Positions 15,841 through 24,977 of a stretch of 64,000 bases of DNA are shown here, piece after piece. Position 1 is the stretch's first letter, and every line of letters begins with the position of its first letter. Made by a program: the position numbers and the translations under genes. Source of the DNA: Marinobacter sp. BGYM27 (GTDB lineage Bacteria; Pseudomonadota; Gammaproteobacteria; Pseudomonadales; Oleiphilaceae); contig JANZNS010000005.1 of assembly GCA_025153445.1 (NCBI GenBank), forward strand, positions 1 to 64,000, in the 5' to 3' direction. Under the pieces are notes generated by a model that was given only the letters and a program-made list of their open reading frames with translations, was not told where the DNA came from and did no database searches.

Positions 15841-18291
15841 TTATTGGCCCACGGCGTCGTACGTCATCGCTACTTCCGGCTTCTGGATGAAGTGGCCCTG
15901 AAAGTTGCGAATGCCCCGCTCCCAGAACCAGCTTAGTGCTTTGGTATCTTCTACGCCTGCCACTATGATCGGCAAACTGGAACTGAACGCTGCGCCAAGC
16001 TGACGTATTAGCTGATCCAGGGGGGCCTTCAGTTCAGTTCGTGCGCCTAGGCCTGGAATCAGTTTGACGAAGTCCACGTGCTCTAGTTCCTTTATCAGAT
16101 CGACCGCTGCGCTATTGAGATCAACATGTTCGACGATCACCCCGCAGTTCATCTCTCGAAGGGCTTTTACAATTCGCTTTGCCCTTGGAACATCTCTCAA
16201 AAGGATGGGGTTGGAGAGCGCGAAAAAGAAGCGACGCTTACCTTTGATTCTGGAGTTCCGAATTGTGTTGCTAATAAACGGTATCAAGTTTTCAAGATCG
16301 CTCATAACTGACGATAGCTTGATAATGACAGAGTGACTCGCAGAGGATTTACCTTCCAGATGAGAAAGCTCTTCGACGGCATGCTCAATAACCCAACGGT
16401 CGAGCTCATAAAAAGCCCCCTTATCGCCTGAACGCATCAATTGCATGAATTGAGCCGGCAGATAGATTGAATGGTCTTCATCAACCAATCGAACCAATGC
16501 TTCAAATAGGGTGTCACTGGTCTCCATGTTCACAATTGGCTGGTAGTAAAGTGTGTACGCACGCGCGGCAATCAGTTCCTGCATGCGAAGATCAAGCTCC
16601 GCCTCCGTTGTCGGCTCAGGAGGCTGCTGCCATTTCACTTGATTGCCGCCCGATTGCATGGCCGAGGCCCAAGCGGACTCTACTTCCATCAGCGCAGTGT
16701 CTTCATCTCGGGTGTAATTGAGGGGCAGCACTCCCATACTCAAAGTGATGGGTGTGGCATCATCGCCAAGTGCCCAGGCCTGCTCACCCATCTGGTGGTA
16801 AAATGTGTCAATGAACGCCTTATCGTCCCTATCGCTCCCGGCCGGAGCGTTGAGCTGGAACAGAAAACTGCTGTCGCCAATGAGGCAGCCTGAATCCTCC
16901 GCCGTCAGTTGATTGGAAAAGTAGCGTTCCATCCGGGCAGACAAGCTAATGAGCGCGCGAGCGCCGTGGCGCGCTTTAAGGTATTCCTCGCGATCGATAC
17001 TGACCTGGACAAGATAACGACTGCAATCTGTCGGCCTGGTGTCAGTGTTGGCAAGCAACGCCCCCAGTTCAGTAATAAAATAATCGCGATTTTGTAGCCC
17101 ACTCTCTTCTTTGCGTTGGCTGACCTGTTTGATCCGTGAGGCCACCATTTTTGCTTTCTCAATGTGCTGCTTTAAAGCGCGCAGAAACGGCTCGGTATCA
17201 AGCGGTTTCTGGAAGTAACTGTTGCCAGCGATGCTGTGCTGTTCAAGCTGTGCCGAAACATCAGTCGAGGCTGATACGAATAGAATCGGGATTGTCATGT
17301 AGTTGGCATCCTGACGCAGTGCGCGGGCCAGTTCGGCGCCCTGGCAGCCCGGCATATCATGGTCGAGCACGATCGCATCCGGATGAAATTCTTCAATACG
17401 CTCTAGAATACGAACAGGTTGGGACAGGCAATCGACGTTATAACCTTCTGCCATCAAGGTGGTTTTATAGTAAGCGAGCAGGTCTTTGTCGTCGTCGACC
17501 CAGAGAACGCGGGGGTGAATCGAGGTCTTGTCACCTAATAATTGTTCGAGCCGTTTTTCAAGAAAATCGAGATCCAGGGGTTTGGTCAGATAACTATCGG
17601 CACCTGCCCTGAGGGCTCGCATTCGAGCGACCATATCCGTTCTCGCCGACATCATGATCACCGGCGTGTTATAGCCGGCCTGACTTTTCAGGCGCTCAAG
17701 CAACGCGATGCCTTCCAAAGCACCCTCGGGAAAGCTGATATCAAGGAGTATCAGGTGGTGGTTGTAGTCGGCGGCACGCGCGTTATAGGCATCAGGATCC
17801 TCGAACATTTCTGCCGCGTACCCAAGTCGCTGCAGCCATGCCTTTAGTAGTTCTGCCTGATTCGGGTCGTCTTCAATGACGGCGATTCCGTACTGCGCGT
17901 TGAGCGGCTGCTCATACTCCACCTCGGCATTAAGCGGTTCTCTATCTGTATCAGCTTTAGTGGCAAGCTCTATGGTCTTTGATAGCGCGGTGACAGCATC
18001 ATCAATTTGCTTTCTCTCGGCGGGGTCGGCATCTGATTTTGTCAGCAGAACCTGTAAGTGCTTCTCAAGTAGTCTGGCTTTCTCGCTAATATCGGGGAAC
18101 TGGAACGTCGCCCCGCTGCCGACCAGTTTGTGGGCACACTGATCCATGAACGCCAGGGCCTTGGGGTCCCAGCTCACATGCTGAAGCCGCGCCCAGGAGG
18201 CACTAATTTCGTCCATACGGTCTGGCAGGCCCTGTACATACCGATGTTTGAGCGCTTCGAGCTGCTGCTTCGGGCTGATTTTGTCCATCAT
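15841..18291 (-). CDS. HPt-REC-REC-GGDEF-EAL protein with degenerate output domains
   Basis: About 816 residues from the ATGATG at 18291, preceded by AAGGAGACA; a longer reading from 18426 lacks a ribosome site. Order: HPt domain with His54 (CAHKLVGSGATFQF), first receiver with Asp near 183 (LILLDISFPEG) and Lys in LTKPLD, second receiver with Asp near 308 (IVLDHDMPGCQG), a GGDEF-like domain whose active loop reads IGDSSFLFQL, and an EAL-like domain (about 560-815). The EAL motif itself is kept (FEALVRL) but the DDFG loop is replaced by VDLNSAA and the NLS motif by KLSS, so neither synthesis nor breakdown of c-di-GMP is expected. Probably a soluble phosphorelay or c-di-GMP-sensing hub. Single gene. 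Confidence 0.87.
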   Translation of the reverse strand: MMDKISPKQQLEALKHRYVQGLPDRMDEISASWARLQHVSWDPKALAFMDQCAHKLVGSGATFQFPDISEKARLLEKHLQVLLTKSDADPAERKQIDDAVTALSKTIELATKADTDREPLNAEVEYEQPLNAQYGIAVIEDDPNQAELLKAWLQRLGYAAEMFEDPDAYNARAADYNHHLILLDISFPEGALEGIALLERLKSQAGYNTPVIMMSARTDMVARMRALRAGADSYLTKPLDLDFLEKRLEQLLGDKTSIHPRVLWVDDDKDLLAYYKTTLMAEGYNVDCLSQPVRILERIEEFHPDAIVLDHDMPGCQGAELARALRQDANYMTIPILFVSASTDVSAQLEQHSIAGNSYFQKPLDTEPFLRALKQHIEKAKMVASRIKQVSQRKEESGLQNRDYFITELGALLANTDTRPTDCSRYLVQVSIDREEYLKARHGARALISLSARMERYFSNQLTAEDSGCLIGDSSFLFQLNAPAGSDRDDKAFIDTFYHQMGEQAWALGDDATPITLSMGVLPLNYTRDEDTALMEVESAWASAMQSGGNQVKWQQPPEPTTEAELDLRMQELIAARAYTLYYQPIVNMETSDTLFEALVRLVDEDHSIYLPAQFMQLMRSGDKGAFYELDRWVIEHAVEELSHLEGKSSASHSVIIKLSSVMSDLENLIPFISNTIRNSRIKGKRRFFFALSNPILLRDVPRAKRIVKALREMNCGVIVEHVDLNSAAVDLIKELEHVDFVKLIPGLGARTELKAPLDQLIRQLGAAFSSSLPIIVAGVEDTKALSWFWERGIRNFQGHFIQKPEVAMTYDAVGQ

Positions 18292-18885
18292 TGTCTCCTT
18301 CTGTCGGTTAGATATGCCCGCACTTGCTGAAACAGACAGAAACTCGAAATAACGGGTTCTGGAACCAGTGCAGTGTAAGCTCGCTCTCACCTGAGTTGTA
18401 AAACATCGTAACCTACTGGATATCACTTCGAAACAGCGCTGCGAATTGTGACCTGGTCACAAGGTGTCCGCTAACACTTATCCGTGATTACCGCTGGTGC
18501 CAGCGCTTACTGCCGCTCTGTTTTCGGCTATCCATTGAAGAGGTGCGCAATAAAAGCAATCGTTTAATCCCCCAGAAATGTCCACGTATTGGCGGAGGTC
18601 AACTTTATCTTTAATGGTATGTAATCCACCTCTGGAATTTCGGCCAGTAGTGAGACTGCAAGACCAGGGCAACCGAGCTGCCCTTCATAGGGTTTAATAT
18701 AAATTTTTGAGGTCATGATCTGCTCAGTCAAGAGGATCTGTGTGGCCTAGAGCAATGGTTACTGCAGCCTTTCATGGCTGAAACAACAAGATGTCACCAC
18801 TCATAAAAAAATAATCTGGAGGGTTTGTCGTCCGTTCATCAGCAAAATTTGAAATTCGTGCGAATGAAATGGTGATTAGCGAAGC
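18292..18885. other. 594-bp intergenic region without a recognised gene
   Basis: Upstream of the HPt/EAL gene and downstream of the DUF1223 gene, both on the minus strand. It carries the AAGGAGACA ribosome site at its left edge. A 64-codon open frame at 18478-18672 has no ribosome site, no protein-like composition and no recognised domain. No RNA gene was recognised. The promoter of the HPt/EAL gene should lie here. Confidence 0.4.
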
Positions 18886-19593
18886 TTACTTGATGAACCC
18901 TCCAGTCGCCTGAATAATACCCAGCGCGCTTCCAGGGGTAACCCAAATGGCGATGGCCATGCTCTGTTGCCCAGCATCTGGGATCGCCGGCAGCTTCAGT
19001 GACCAATATTTACTGCCGGCAACTGAAATCATCTTTAGCACGACAAAATCATGTGACAACAACTTGCCACGGTTTTCACCGGCTTTGACTTCTGTAGTCA
19101 GGCCCATCCCGAGTAATGCAACGTGCAATCGCCCAGCATGGGCGCCATTGAAATTGGCCTCAAGTTGTCCGTCGTCGCCAAGGCGCGCTTTTAGCTGACC
19201 GACGTTCTGTTTGTCATCGTTCCATGACCGCTTGCCCCGAAACCAGTCACGCCATTCCTGACTGTTGATGACGATGCCAGGTGTATAGGATTGGCTGACG
19301 CGCCCTTCCCGCACGTATTCCCGCTGGCGCTCGGTGTATTCGGGCTTGGCAAATGGATCCTCCCAGCCAATGTAATCCCAGTAATCCACATGAAATGCCA
19401 TTGGAATGAATCCAGAGAAAAGCGCGGGATTAGTTTTGAGTGAAGACAACCATTTATCAGCAGGAGGACAGCTGCTGCAGCCCTCAGATGTAAACAGTTC
19501 GACCACGTCTGTTTTAGTGGAACCGCTTTGCCATTCTTGCGCTGTTGCAAGCGATGGCAGGAGACATATCAATAGGATGGAAAGCCGGAGCAT
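18886..19593 (-). CDS. Exported DUF1223 thioredoxin-like protein
   Basis: 235 residues with GAGG before the ATG. Signal peptide (cut after LATA, residue 18), then a DUF1223 domain opening VVELFTSEGCSSCPPAD with Cys39 and Cys42 in a CxxC. Further family motifs are FHVDYWDYIGWEDPFA and YTPGIVINSQEW. The fold is thioredoxin-like, and the family is widespread in proteobacteria, but the redox partner and purpose are not established. Single gene, with a 153-bp gap to the next gene on the same strand. Confidence 0.83.
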   Translation of the reverse strand: MLRLSILLICLLPSLATAQEWQSGSTKTDVVELFTSEGCSSCPPADKWLSSLKTNPALFSGFIPMAFHVDYWDYIGWEDPFAKPEYTERQREYVREGRVSQSYTPGIVINSQEWRDWFRGKRSWNDDKQNVGQLKARLGDDGQLEANFNGAHAGRLHVALLGMGLTTEVKAGENRGKLLSHDFVVLKMISVAGSKYWSLKLPAIPDAGQQSMAIAIWVTPGSALGIIQATGGFIK

Positions 19594-19747
19594 AGAGGCC
19601 TCGCTTTTGTAATCTGTCAGGGAGCCGCAAATGGGCTCTCCCTGTGTTGTTACATTTACAGACTACGCAGAGGCTTTGGCCGAAGTGTCACATTTCAATC
19701 ACTTTATCGTTACAAAACGGGTCGCCGGACCCACTCGGGCCGCTTTA

Positions 19748-20512
19748 TTATTCCTTACTGGCCCTTTCTGCTGCTCTCCGGTTATCAATGTCTTCTTCTC
19801 GGTTTACATGGCGGAATGATGAAGCCGACGAAAAATTGGTCGCGTTCAGCTTCTCGACGTTTTTGCGCAGCTTGTGACGGTGCCAGTATGAGGACAGGCG
19901 TTTGGTATTCCACGAGGCAGGTATTAACGCATAGTGCCCATTGTCTCGCTTGAGATCAAAGCTGCGCTCAGCGCCAATCGGCATATCCTCCGGGCCATAT
20001 ATCCCGATAAGACGAAGTGTCAGGCGGGTGAATTCAAGATCCCCCTGAGGCACCGTGCCACGCATCCGGATACCTTCATCCCGGGCAAGGCGCTGTATCA
20101 ATTCACTGAATGTGCCGATATGGAAAAAATCCCCCGGCTTGATCGGTCCCTGACGGGTGTTGTCGCTGACGTTCGATGGCTTTGTGGTCTTCGGTGAAGG
20201 ACCCTCACCCTGCTCTTCGTCTCCCTCTTCGTACTCTTGCTCGAAATCGGTGACATCCATGGTGATGGTGCCCTCCGATGTTTCCAGTTCGGCGATGATG
20301 TACTCGATAAAAAGCGATTCCGCACTCATGTTGCTGATAAGGCACAGAGCGTCGATATCCTTGTTTCGACCCCGGTTGATAATCAGGCGCGGACGGCGTT
20401 GCCGACGAAATCCCAGGTACAGTAATTGGGCGTAAACCAGCCAGATAACCAGCGAACCAAGACTGGCGATTACTGAAAGCACTTCCTTGTTCGCAACTAT
20501 CCAGTTGTACAT
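19748..20512 (-). CDS. Single-pass membrane protein of unknown function
   Basis: About 254 residues if the ATG at 20512 is used; a GTG at 20605 would add 31 residues without membrane character. The N-terminus reads MYNWIVANKEVLSVIASLGS and has one membrane helix (about 8-35). It continues as a cytoplasmic domain after RRQRRPRL, with a strand-rich core (LCLISNMSAESLFIEYIIAE), an acidic low-complexity stretch rich in Glu (about 90-110), and a basic tail WHRHKLRKNVEK. I do not recognise a family. It stands between DUF1223 and ectD on the same strand but with long gaps, so operon membership is doubtful. Confidence 0.6.
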   Translation of the reverse strand: MYNWIVANKEVLSVIASLGSLVIWLVYAQLLYLGFRRQRRPRLIINRGRNKDIDALCLISNMSAESLFIEYIIAELETSEGTITMDVTDFEQEYEEGDEEQGEGPSPKTTKPSNVSDNTRQGPIKPGDFFHIGTFSELIQRLARDEGIRMRGTVPQGDLEFTRLTLRLIGIYGPEDMPIGAERSFDLKRDNGHYALIPASWNTKRLSSYWHRHKLRKNVEKLNATNFSSASSFRHVNREEDIDNRRAAERASKE

Positions 20513-20677
20513 AGCGGTGGGAGCCCCCTGCTCCGTTAATTTTATGTGCCGATTAATTGAGACTCTCGAAAAACGCTTGCGGGCCCAACTGATAATTAAA
20601 GTCACGCACGCCTCGTGCGGTAAACAGTGGGCCCGGATCTGTAAAAACGGGGCAGGCTTACCCGCCGAAAGGACAGG

Positions 20678-21640
20678 TCAGGTACCTCTGAATTTCAGAG
20701 GTGGGACACCCTGGTTGGCGAGTTCGGGGAAATCATCGTGCATAGACAGCGCATCACAGTTTTTCCTGGCCCCCAGAAATTCCGGCCGTTCGTGTTTTGC
20801 GCCGTATGGCTGCCCGAGCTTGTTATCGACGCTGTTGTAGACGAAGAACAGATTTGATCGCGGCCATGGTGACATGTTCTTGTTGGAGGCGTGCAGAGTG
20901 TTGCACTCAAACAGCAGAAGCGACCCGGCAGGGCCTTTTGGCGCCTCGATTCCACCCCGATCTGCTAGCCACGCCAGCGCATCCCGATCCGGCGTACCAA
21001 GACGCTGGGCTTTAAGTGAATCTTTCCAGTTGAGGTCCGGCGTTTCGCCGACGCAGGGCACGTAATAATGGTGCGATCCGGGGATCAGCATCAGGGGCCC
21101 ATTGAACTCATTGTTGTCCGTAAGCATCAGCGAAGCACTGACCGCACGCATGCGCGGCATGCCATCCTCGGCGTGCCAGGTCTCGAAATCGGAGTGCCAA
21201 TCAAACCCACTGCCCTCAAAGCCGAACTTGTCGTTGATACGGGATTGATGGATATAAACCTCGCTACCCAAAAGCTGGCGCACCATACCCAATATGCGGG
21301 GATCACGTGTCAACCGGCTAAAGTGGTCCGATATCTCATGCATGGCAAAAACCGATCGTATTTCGCCGGTGTTCGGGTCATTGATAATCTGATCCGATTT
21401 ATTCAGCTTTTCGTCTTTCGCCATTTCCTTGAGTTCTTCAAAGAACGGCATCATCCGTTCCTGGTTGAAAAAGCCTTCGAACCAGAGAAAACCATCGCGC
21501 TCGTAACGGGACAAGGCGACTTCATCGAGAGGCCCTTCCCACCGATGCTGGTTACGTGAATGAACCACCGGATCAGACCGCAGGAACGGATCCATCGGCT
21601 TTTTGAGTCGTGAAGGAAAAGGATCATTTTGCTGTGTCAT
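20678..21640 (-). CDS. ectD: Ectoine hydroxylase
   Basis: 320 residues from the ATG at 21640, preceded by AAGGAG. EctD is a 2-oxoglutarate/Fe(II) dioxygenase that converts ectoine to 5-hydroxyectoine. The signature FDWHSDFETWHAEDGMPRMR gives iron ligands His149 and Asp151; the third ligand is His250 in LFECNTLHAS, matching the spacing of characterised EctD enzymes. LTDNNEFNGPLMLIPGSHH is also conserved. Cytoplasmic. No ectABC genes lie nearby, so ectoine must be made elsewhere in the genome or imported. Points to a salt-exposed lifestyle. A 10-bp inverted repeat about 210 bp upstream may be part of its control region. Confidence 0.93.
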   Translation of the reverse strand: MTQQNDPFPSRLKKPMDPFLRSDPVVHSRNQHRWEGPLDEVALSRYERDGFLWFEGFFNQERMMPFFEELKEMAKDEKLNKSDQIINDPNTGEIRSVFAMHEISDHFSRLTRDPRILGMVRQLLGSEVYIHQSRINDKFGFEGSGFDWHSDFETWHAEDGMPRMRAVSASLMLTDNNEFNGPLMLIPGSHHYYVPCVGETPDLNWKDSLKAQRLGTPDRDALAWLADRGGIEAPKGPAGSLLLFECNTLHASNKNMSPWPRSNLFFVYNSVDNKLGQPYGAKHERPEFLGARKNCDALSMHDDFPELANQGVPPLKFRGT

Positions 21641-22020
21641 AACCTGCTCCTTAAGTATCAGATTCAAAAATTCGGTTATTGAGATTTAACCTCAAACAAC
21701 CTCTGTAACTGATTGATATATTATGGAGTATTCATCATCTAAACGTAGCAACAACGTAGCAACTATCTGATTGCCCGTTGTTTTATATAAAAGCGGCAGT
21801 TCTAAATACTAGGGATGCATCCGGTGGACTTCAACATCATAGGTTTGGTATTAAGTAAGTTTAACGTAACTTACTTATACGCATATTCAACTACCCTGAA
21901 AGGCCCCCTTTTACCGCTAACTACGCGTTTGTAGGTATCTTTTTTCACCCGGATAGCGCCTATCATTTCGCCATCCTTAAAAGGTCATTATTAAACGTTG
22001 TTTTATTGGAGAGTTTGGAA
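21641..22020. other. 380-bp divergent control region
   Basis: AT-rich interval between ectD (minus) and the small DUF1127 gene (plus). It contains an inverted repeat at 21852-21877 and presumably both promoters. No further coding region was recognised. Confidence 0.45.
21852..21877. promoter_or_regulatory. 26-bp operator-like inverted repeat
   Basis: Perfect arms TAAGTAAGTT (21852-21861) and AACTTACTTA (21868-21877) around TAACGT. The size and two-fold symmetry suit a dimeric repressor or activator site. It lies 143 bp upstream of the DUF1127 gene and 211 bp upstream of ectD; which one it controls cannot be told. Confidence 0.45.
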
Positions 22021-22176
22021 GTGAAATCAGTATTGGGTGTTATCGGTAAGTGGAGAAAAAAGAGAGAATTTGCGTATTTGGTTGAACGTATGGATGAGCG
22101 ATTGTTGCTCGACGTGGGCTATTCCCGCGAGCAGGCGACGCAGCGCCTGAGCACGCCGTTCTGGAAGTTCGACTGA
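22021..22176 (+). CDS. Small DUF1127 protein
   Basis: 51 residues from a GTG start with GGAGAG about eight bases upstream. The peptide is basic at the front (GKWRKKREFAYL) and then has the DUF1127 core: VERMDERLLLDVGYSREQAT, ending STPFWKFD. The pattern L..LDDR.L.D.G..R....PFW is diagnostic. Small DUF1127 proteins are thought to bind RNA or regulators and have been linked to stress and phosphate or iron responses in other proteobacteria; function here is unknown. A strong intrinsic terminator follows 16 bp after the stop, so it forms a monocistronic unit. Confidence 0.82.
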   Translation: MKSVLGVIGKWRKKREFAYLVERMDERLLLDVGYSREQATQRLSTPFWKFD

Positions 22177-22192
22177 TACCAGATTGCCCGTA

Positions 22193-22226
22193 AGCCGCCG
22201 TAGATCTGCTATGGCGGCTCATATTT
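22193..22226 (+). terminator. Intrinsic terminator of the DUF1127 gene
   Basis: 11-bp stem AGCCGCCGTAG (22193-22203) and CTATGGCGGCT (22209-22219) with one G-U pair, a five-base loop, and then CATATTTCT. Lies 16 bp past the DUF1127 stop. Confidence 0.7.
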
Positions 22227-22371
22227 CTCCGCCTGATCCCTCCTCCGTCTTTGACAAACCGCTAATTACCCACCGATACCACAACGTGTACGATGAAATT
22301 GACATCGAGTCTTGCTGACCCGCTTTTGCAGAAGTTCATCCGGGCCAGCGTTCATCAGGGAAACGTTACGC

Positions 22372-23340
22372 ATGATCTACGCACGCATCACCGGTACGGG
22401 TTCTTATCTACCCGAGAATGTCGTTACCAATAAAGATCTGGAGCGCACGGTGGATACCACTGACCAGTGGATTCGCGAGCGTACAGGGATCGAACAGCGT
22501 CATGTGGCGCTTAAAGATCAAACCACGGTGGATCTTGCAGAAGTCGCCTCCCGGCGAGCAATCGAAGCAGCAGGCCTTTCCCCTGAAGAAATCGATCTGA
22601 TTGTTTTCGCCACCTCCACGCCAGACAAGATTTTCCCGAGTTCTGCCTGCATTCTTCAGGCACGACTGGGTATTCACGGCTGCCCTGCTTTTGATATTCA
22701 GGCGGTGTGCAGCGGGTTCGTCTATGCCCTTGCAACTGCAGACAAATTTGTCAAAACGGGCACCAGTAAAAAGGTGTTGGTTGTGGGCGCCGAAGTCTTC
22801 TCGCGCATCGTGAATTGGAAAGATCGCGGTACCTGCGTGCTATTCGGCGATGGCGCGGGCGCAGTCGTTCTCGAGGCCAGTGAAGAAACCGGTATTCTTT
22901 CAACCCACCTTCACGCAGACGGTCAGTACGAGGAGCTGCTGCATGTGCCCTGCGGCATTTCAAACAACTTTGACCAGGTAATGGCGGGCAATGCCTTTAT
23001 CGAAATGAAAGGCAACGAAGTGTTCAAGGTAGCCGTCAACACACTCGGTCAGATCGTTGACGAGACCTTGAGCGCCAACCAGATGCAGAAATCCGATATC
23101 GACTGGCTGGTGCCTCACCAGGCCAACCTGCGGATTATTAGCGCAACGGCCAAAAAGCTGAACATGTCGATGGATCAGGTGGTGGTGACCGTAAACAAAC
23201 ATGGCAACACCTCCGCCGCCTCTATTCCTTTGGCATTGGATGTTGCCGTGCGGGATGGCCGTATCAAAAGGAATGACGTCATCCTGCTGGAGGCATTTGG
23301 TGGCGGGTTTACCTGGGGCGCGGCGCTCGTTCGGTTTTAA
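22372..23340 (+). CDS. fabH: 3-oxoacyl-ACP synthase III (KAS III)
   Basis: 322 residues from the ATG at 22372, preceded by AGGGA; an earlier start adds residues foreign to the family. FabH condenses acetyl-CoA with malonyl-ACP to start fatty-acid synthesis. Catalytic Cys113 ([12 protein letters not shown]), His249 (VPHQANLRI) and Asn279 ([12 protein letters not shown]) are present, as is the opening [15 protein letters not shown] with WI.ERTGI. It lies outside the usual plsX-fabH-fabD cluster, so it may be a second copy or a specialised starter enzyme; the sequence cannot say which. Convergent with the cytochrome gene, 64 bp apart. Confidence 0.92.
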   Translation: MIYARITGTGSYLPENVVTNKDLERTVDTTDQWIRERTGIEQRHVALKDQTTVDLAEVASRRAIEAAGLSPEEIDLIVFATSTPDKIFPSSACILQARLGIHGCPAFDIQAVCSGFVYALATADKFVKTGTSKKVLVVGAEVFSRIVNWKDRGTCVLFGDGAGAVVLEASEETGILSTHLHADGQYEELLHVPCGISNNFDQVMAGNAFIEMKGNEVFKVAVNTLGQIVDETLSANQMQKSDIDWLVPHQANLRIISATAKKLNMSMDQVVVTVNKHGNTSAASIPLALDVAVRDGRIKRNDVILLEAFGGGFTWGAALVRF

Positions 23341-23404
23341 CCGCGCTGCAATCCCAGTTAAGTACCAATTAAGGTAATCATTTTCCAGTTAGTTGTTTTG
23401 CCAT

Positions 23405-24160
23405 TTAATGGGAATGCCCGTCCGCGTTGTGGTCTCTCGACTCGTCAGCGTGGGTCATCACTCCTTCCTGCCCAGTATGGTGGTCTTCTGCACCCGATAC
23501 ATCATCCTGATCGTGGTGGCCTGGCTCACCATGCCTCTCGCCGGCGGAACCATGATCTTTGGGAGCTTCATCTTCGTGATGATTTGATGATGTCATCACG
23601 GCGCTCATATCGCCGTGCTCGTGGTTGTGTCCATCATCGTGGTTTGAGGCTGATTCGCCGCCAGACTGCTTCGCCATGGCACTATATTCTTGCTCAGACA
23701 ACTCTGGCAGTTGCTGCAAAAAGGCCGTCAGTTCCCATATTGCCTCTTCGTCGTGAGAGCCGCCCCAGGCCGGCATGCCGGTCATTTTGATGCCATTGCT
23801 AATCACCCAGAACTGCTTTTCGGGGGTACTGTGACCGCCTTTTGTTAAGGCCGGTGGCGTGGGGTTAAGGCCATCGCGAATCAGCGATGAGTCCTGGCCC
23901 GGTTTGAGGTGACAGGCAACGCAGAGGGAATCATAGGCGCGGGCTCCCCGGCGTATCATTTCGTCGTTATTAAGATCGGGTGCCTTGATATTCTCGATGC
24001 GGGCGCCTACGGAGCTATGCATCGTCTGGTGTAAAGCCCAGGTTTCGATAGACGAGTGCTCATCTCTGGCAGACACATTATAAATTCCGCTGAATATGAA
24101 AATCAGGCCGCCTCCCCCCATGACAAGCAGTGTTGCGACTACTCCGTAAAGAAATTGCAT
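23405..24160 (-). CDS. Membrane-anchored cytochrome c with His-rich tail
   Basis: 251 residues, GGAGAG before the ATG. An N-terminal membrane helix (about 5-25) anchors a class I cytochrome c domain with heme motif CVACH (Cys80, Cys83, His84) and Met ligand in ITNGIKMTGMPAW-like context (seen as IKMTGMPAWGG). The last about 85 residues are hydrophilic and carry 16 histidines among Asp and Glu, a likely metal-binding tail. It follows copA and copB on the same strand after a terminator hairpin. A role as a copper-linked electron carrier, or as a copper sink, is inference from that context. Confidence 0.82.
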   Translation of the reverse strand: MQFLYGVVATLLVMGGGGLIFIFSGIYNVSARDEHSSIETWALHQTMHSSVGARIENIKAPDLNNDEMIRRGARAYDSLCVACHLKPGQDSSLIRDGLNPTPPALTKGGHSTPEKQFWVISNGIKMTGMPAWGGSHDEEAIWELTAFLQQLPELSEQEYSAMAKQSGGESASNHDDGHNHEHGDMSAVMTSSNHHEDEAPKDHGSAGERHGEPGHHDQDDVSGAEDHHTGQEGVMTHADESRDHNADGHSH

Positions 24161-24190
24161 AGGCTCTCTCCATTGTTCTCTCGTTATTAA

Positions 24191-24220
24191 AATTAAACCG
24201 CCCAGTTACCAGGGCGGCTT
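24191..24220 (-). terminator. Intrinsic terminator after copB
   Basis: On the minus strand GCCGCCC-TGGTAACT-GGGCGG is followed by TTTAATTTT. The stem pairs CCGCCC (24198-24203) with GGGCGG (24212-24217). It lies 23 bp after the copB stop and before the cytochrome gene, so readthrough would be needed to express both from one promoter. Confidence 0.65.
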
Positions 24221-24242
24221 CTCTTTCCGTACAAATCGGCAA

Positions 24243-24977
24243 TCAGAACATCACCTTCGCCCCGATGACGGCGTACCAGTCGTCCGTCGAGTCGCCACTG
24301 GCCTTGGCCATATCTTCTGTGTCGCCATATTTCCGCTCGTTGACGATGCCGATGTAGGGCGAAAACGCCCGGTCAACAACGTCATAGCTCAATCGCGCAC
24401 CAAGTTCTGTGCTGGCGAGGCCTCTGCCGATACCAATTTCCTTGTCCTCTGAAAAGGAGATCGTGGTATCAAGCCCCAAGGTCAGAATCAGCCGATTGGT
24501 GAACAGCAACTCGTATTCGGCGTCTATCTCTGACGATGTTTTGCCGTCGTCACCAACATACAAACTGACATCAATTTCGAACCAGTAAGGTGCAAGGCCA
24601 GCCACCCCAAGCACGGCGTAGGTCCTGTCAGGGCCTTCAGGCGTATCAAACCGGACCCCGGCCTTGGCATCAAAAAAGGTCGAAATCGGTGTTTGCAGTA
24701 CCAGTTGGTTTTCGAGCTGTTCATAGGCTTGTTCATCAATGTCGTATTCGCCTTTTGTCAGCCATCGCACCTTCAATTCATCGGTACCGTAAAACGTATC
24801 GCCATCCCAGCTACCGAGGTCTTCGTCATTATCGCTGTAGCGGTATTCGAGCTCCTCAAACTGTACGCCCCAAAACTGCTTTGCGGTCTGAACATCTATA
24901 TCTTCAGCCAATGCGCTCATAGACATTAGCGCCGCAGTCGCAGTAAGTGCAGTTGCAAATAGTGAACGCAACATCAT
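24243..24977 (-). CDS. copB: Copper resistance outer membrane protein CopB
   Basis: 244 residues. Signal peptide (cut near ALAED), then a beta-rich CopB/PcoB domain: FEELEYRYSDNDEDLGSWDG, DELKVRWLTKGEYD, YWFEIDVSLYVGDDGKTS, ELLFTNRLILTLGLDT, GIGRGLASTELGARLSYD and FSPYIGI. Predicted small outer-membrane barrel that works with periplasmic CopA. It lacks the Met-rich N-terminal repeats found in some Pseudomonas CopB proteins; those repeats are in CopA here. Its ATG overlaps the copA stop by four bases, so copAB are coupled. Confidence 0.88.
   Translation of the reverse strand: MMLRSLFATALTATAALMSMSALAEDIDVQTAKQFWGVQFEELEYRYSDNDEDLGSWDGDTFYGTDELKVRWLTKGEYDIDEQAYEQLENQLVLQTPISTFFDAKAGVRFDTPEGPDRTYAVLGVAGLAPYWFEIDVSLYVGDDGKTSSEIDAEYELLFTNRLILTLGLDTTISFSEDKEIGIGRGLASTELGARLSYDVVDRAFSPYIGIVNERKYGDTEDMAKASGDSTDDWYAVIGAKVMF

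Noticed and set aside
18478-18672. 64-codon open frame on the minus strand
   Set aside because: No ribosome site, no recognised domain and unlikely composition; lies in an intergenic region.
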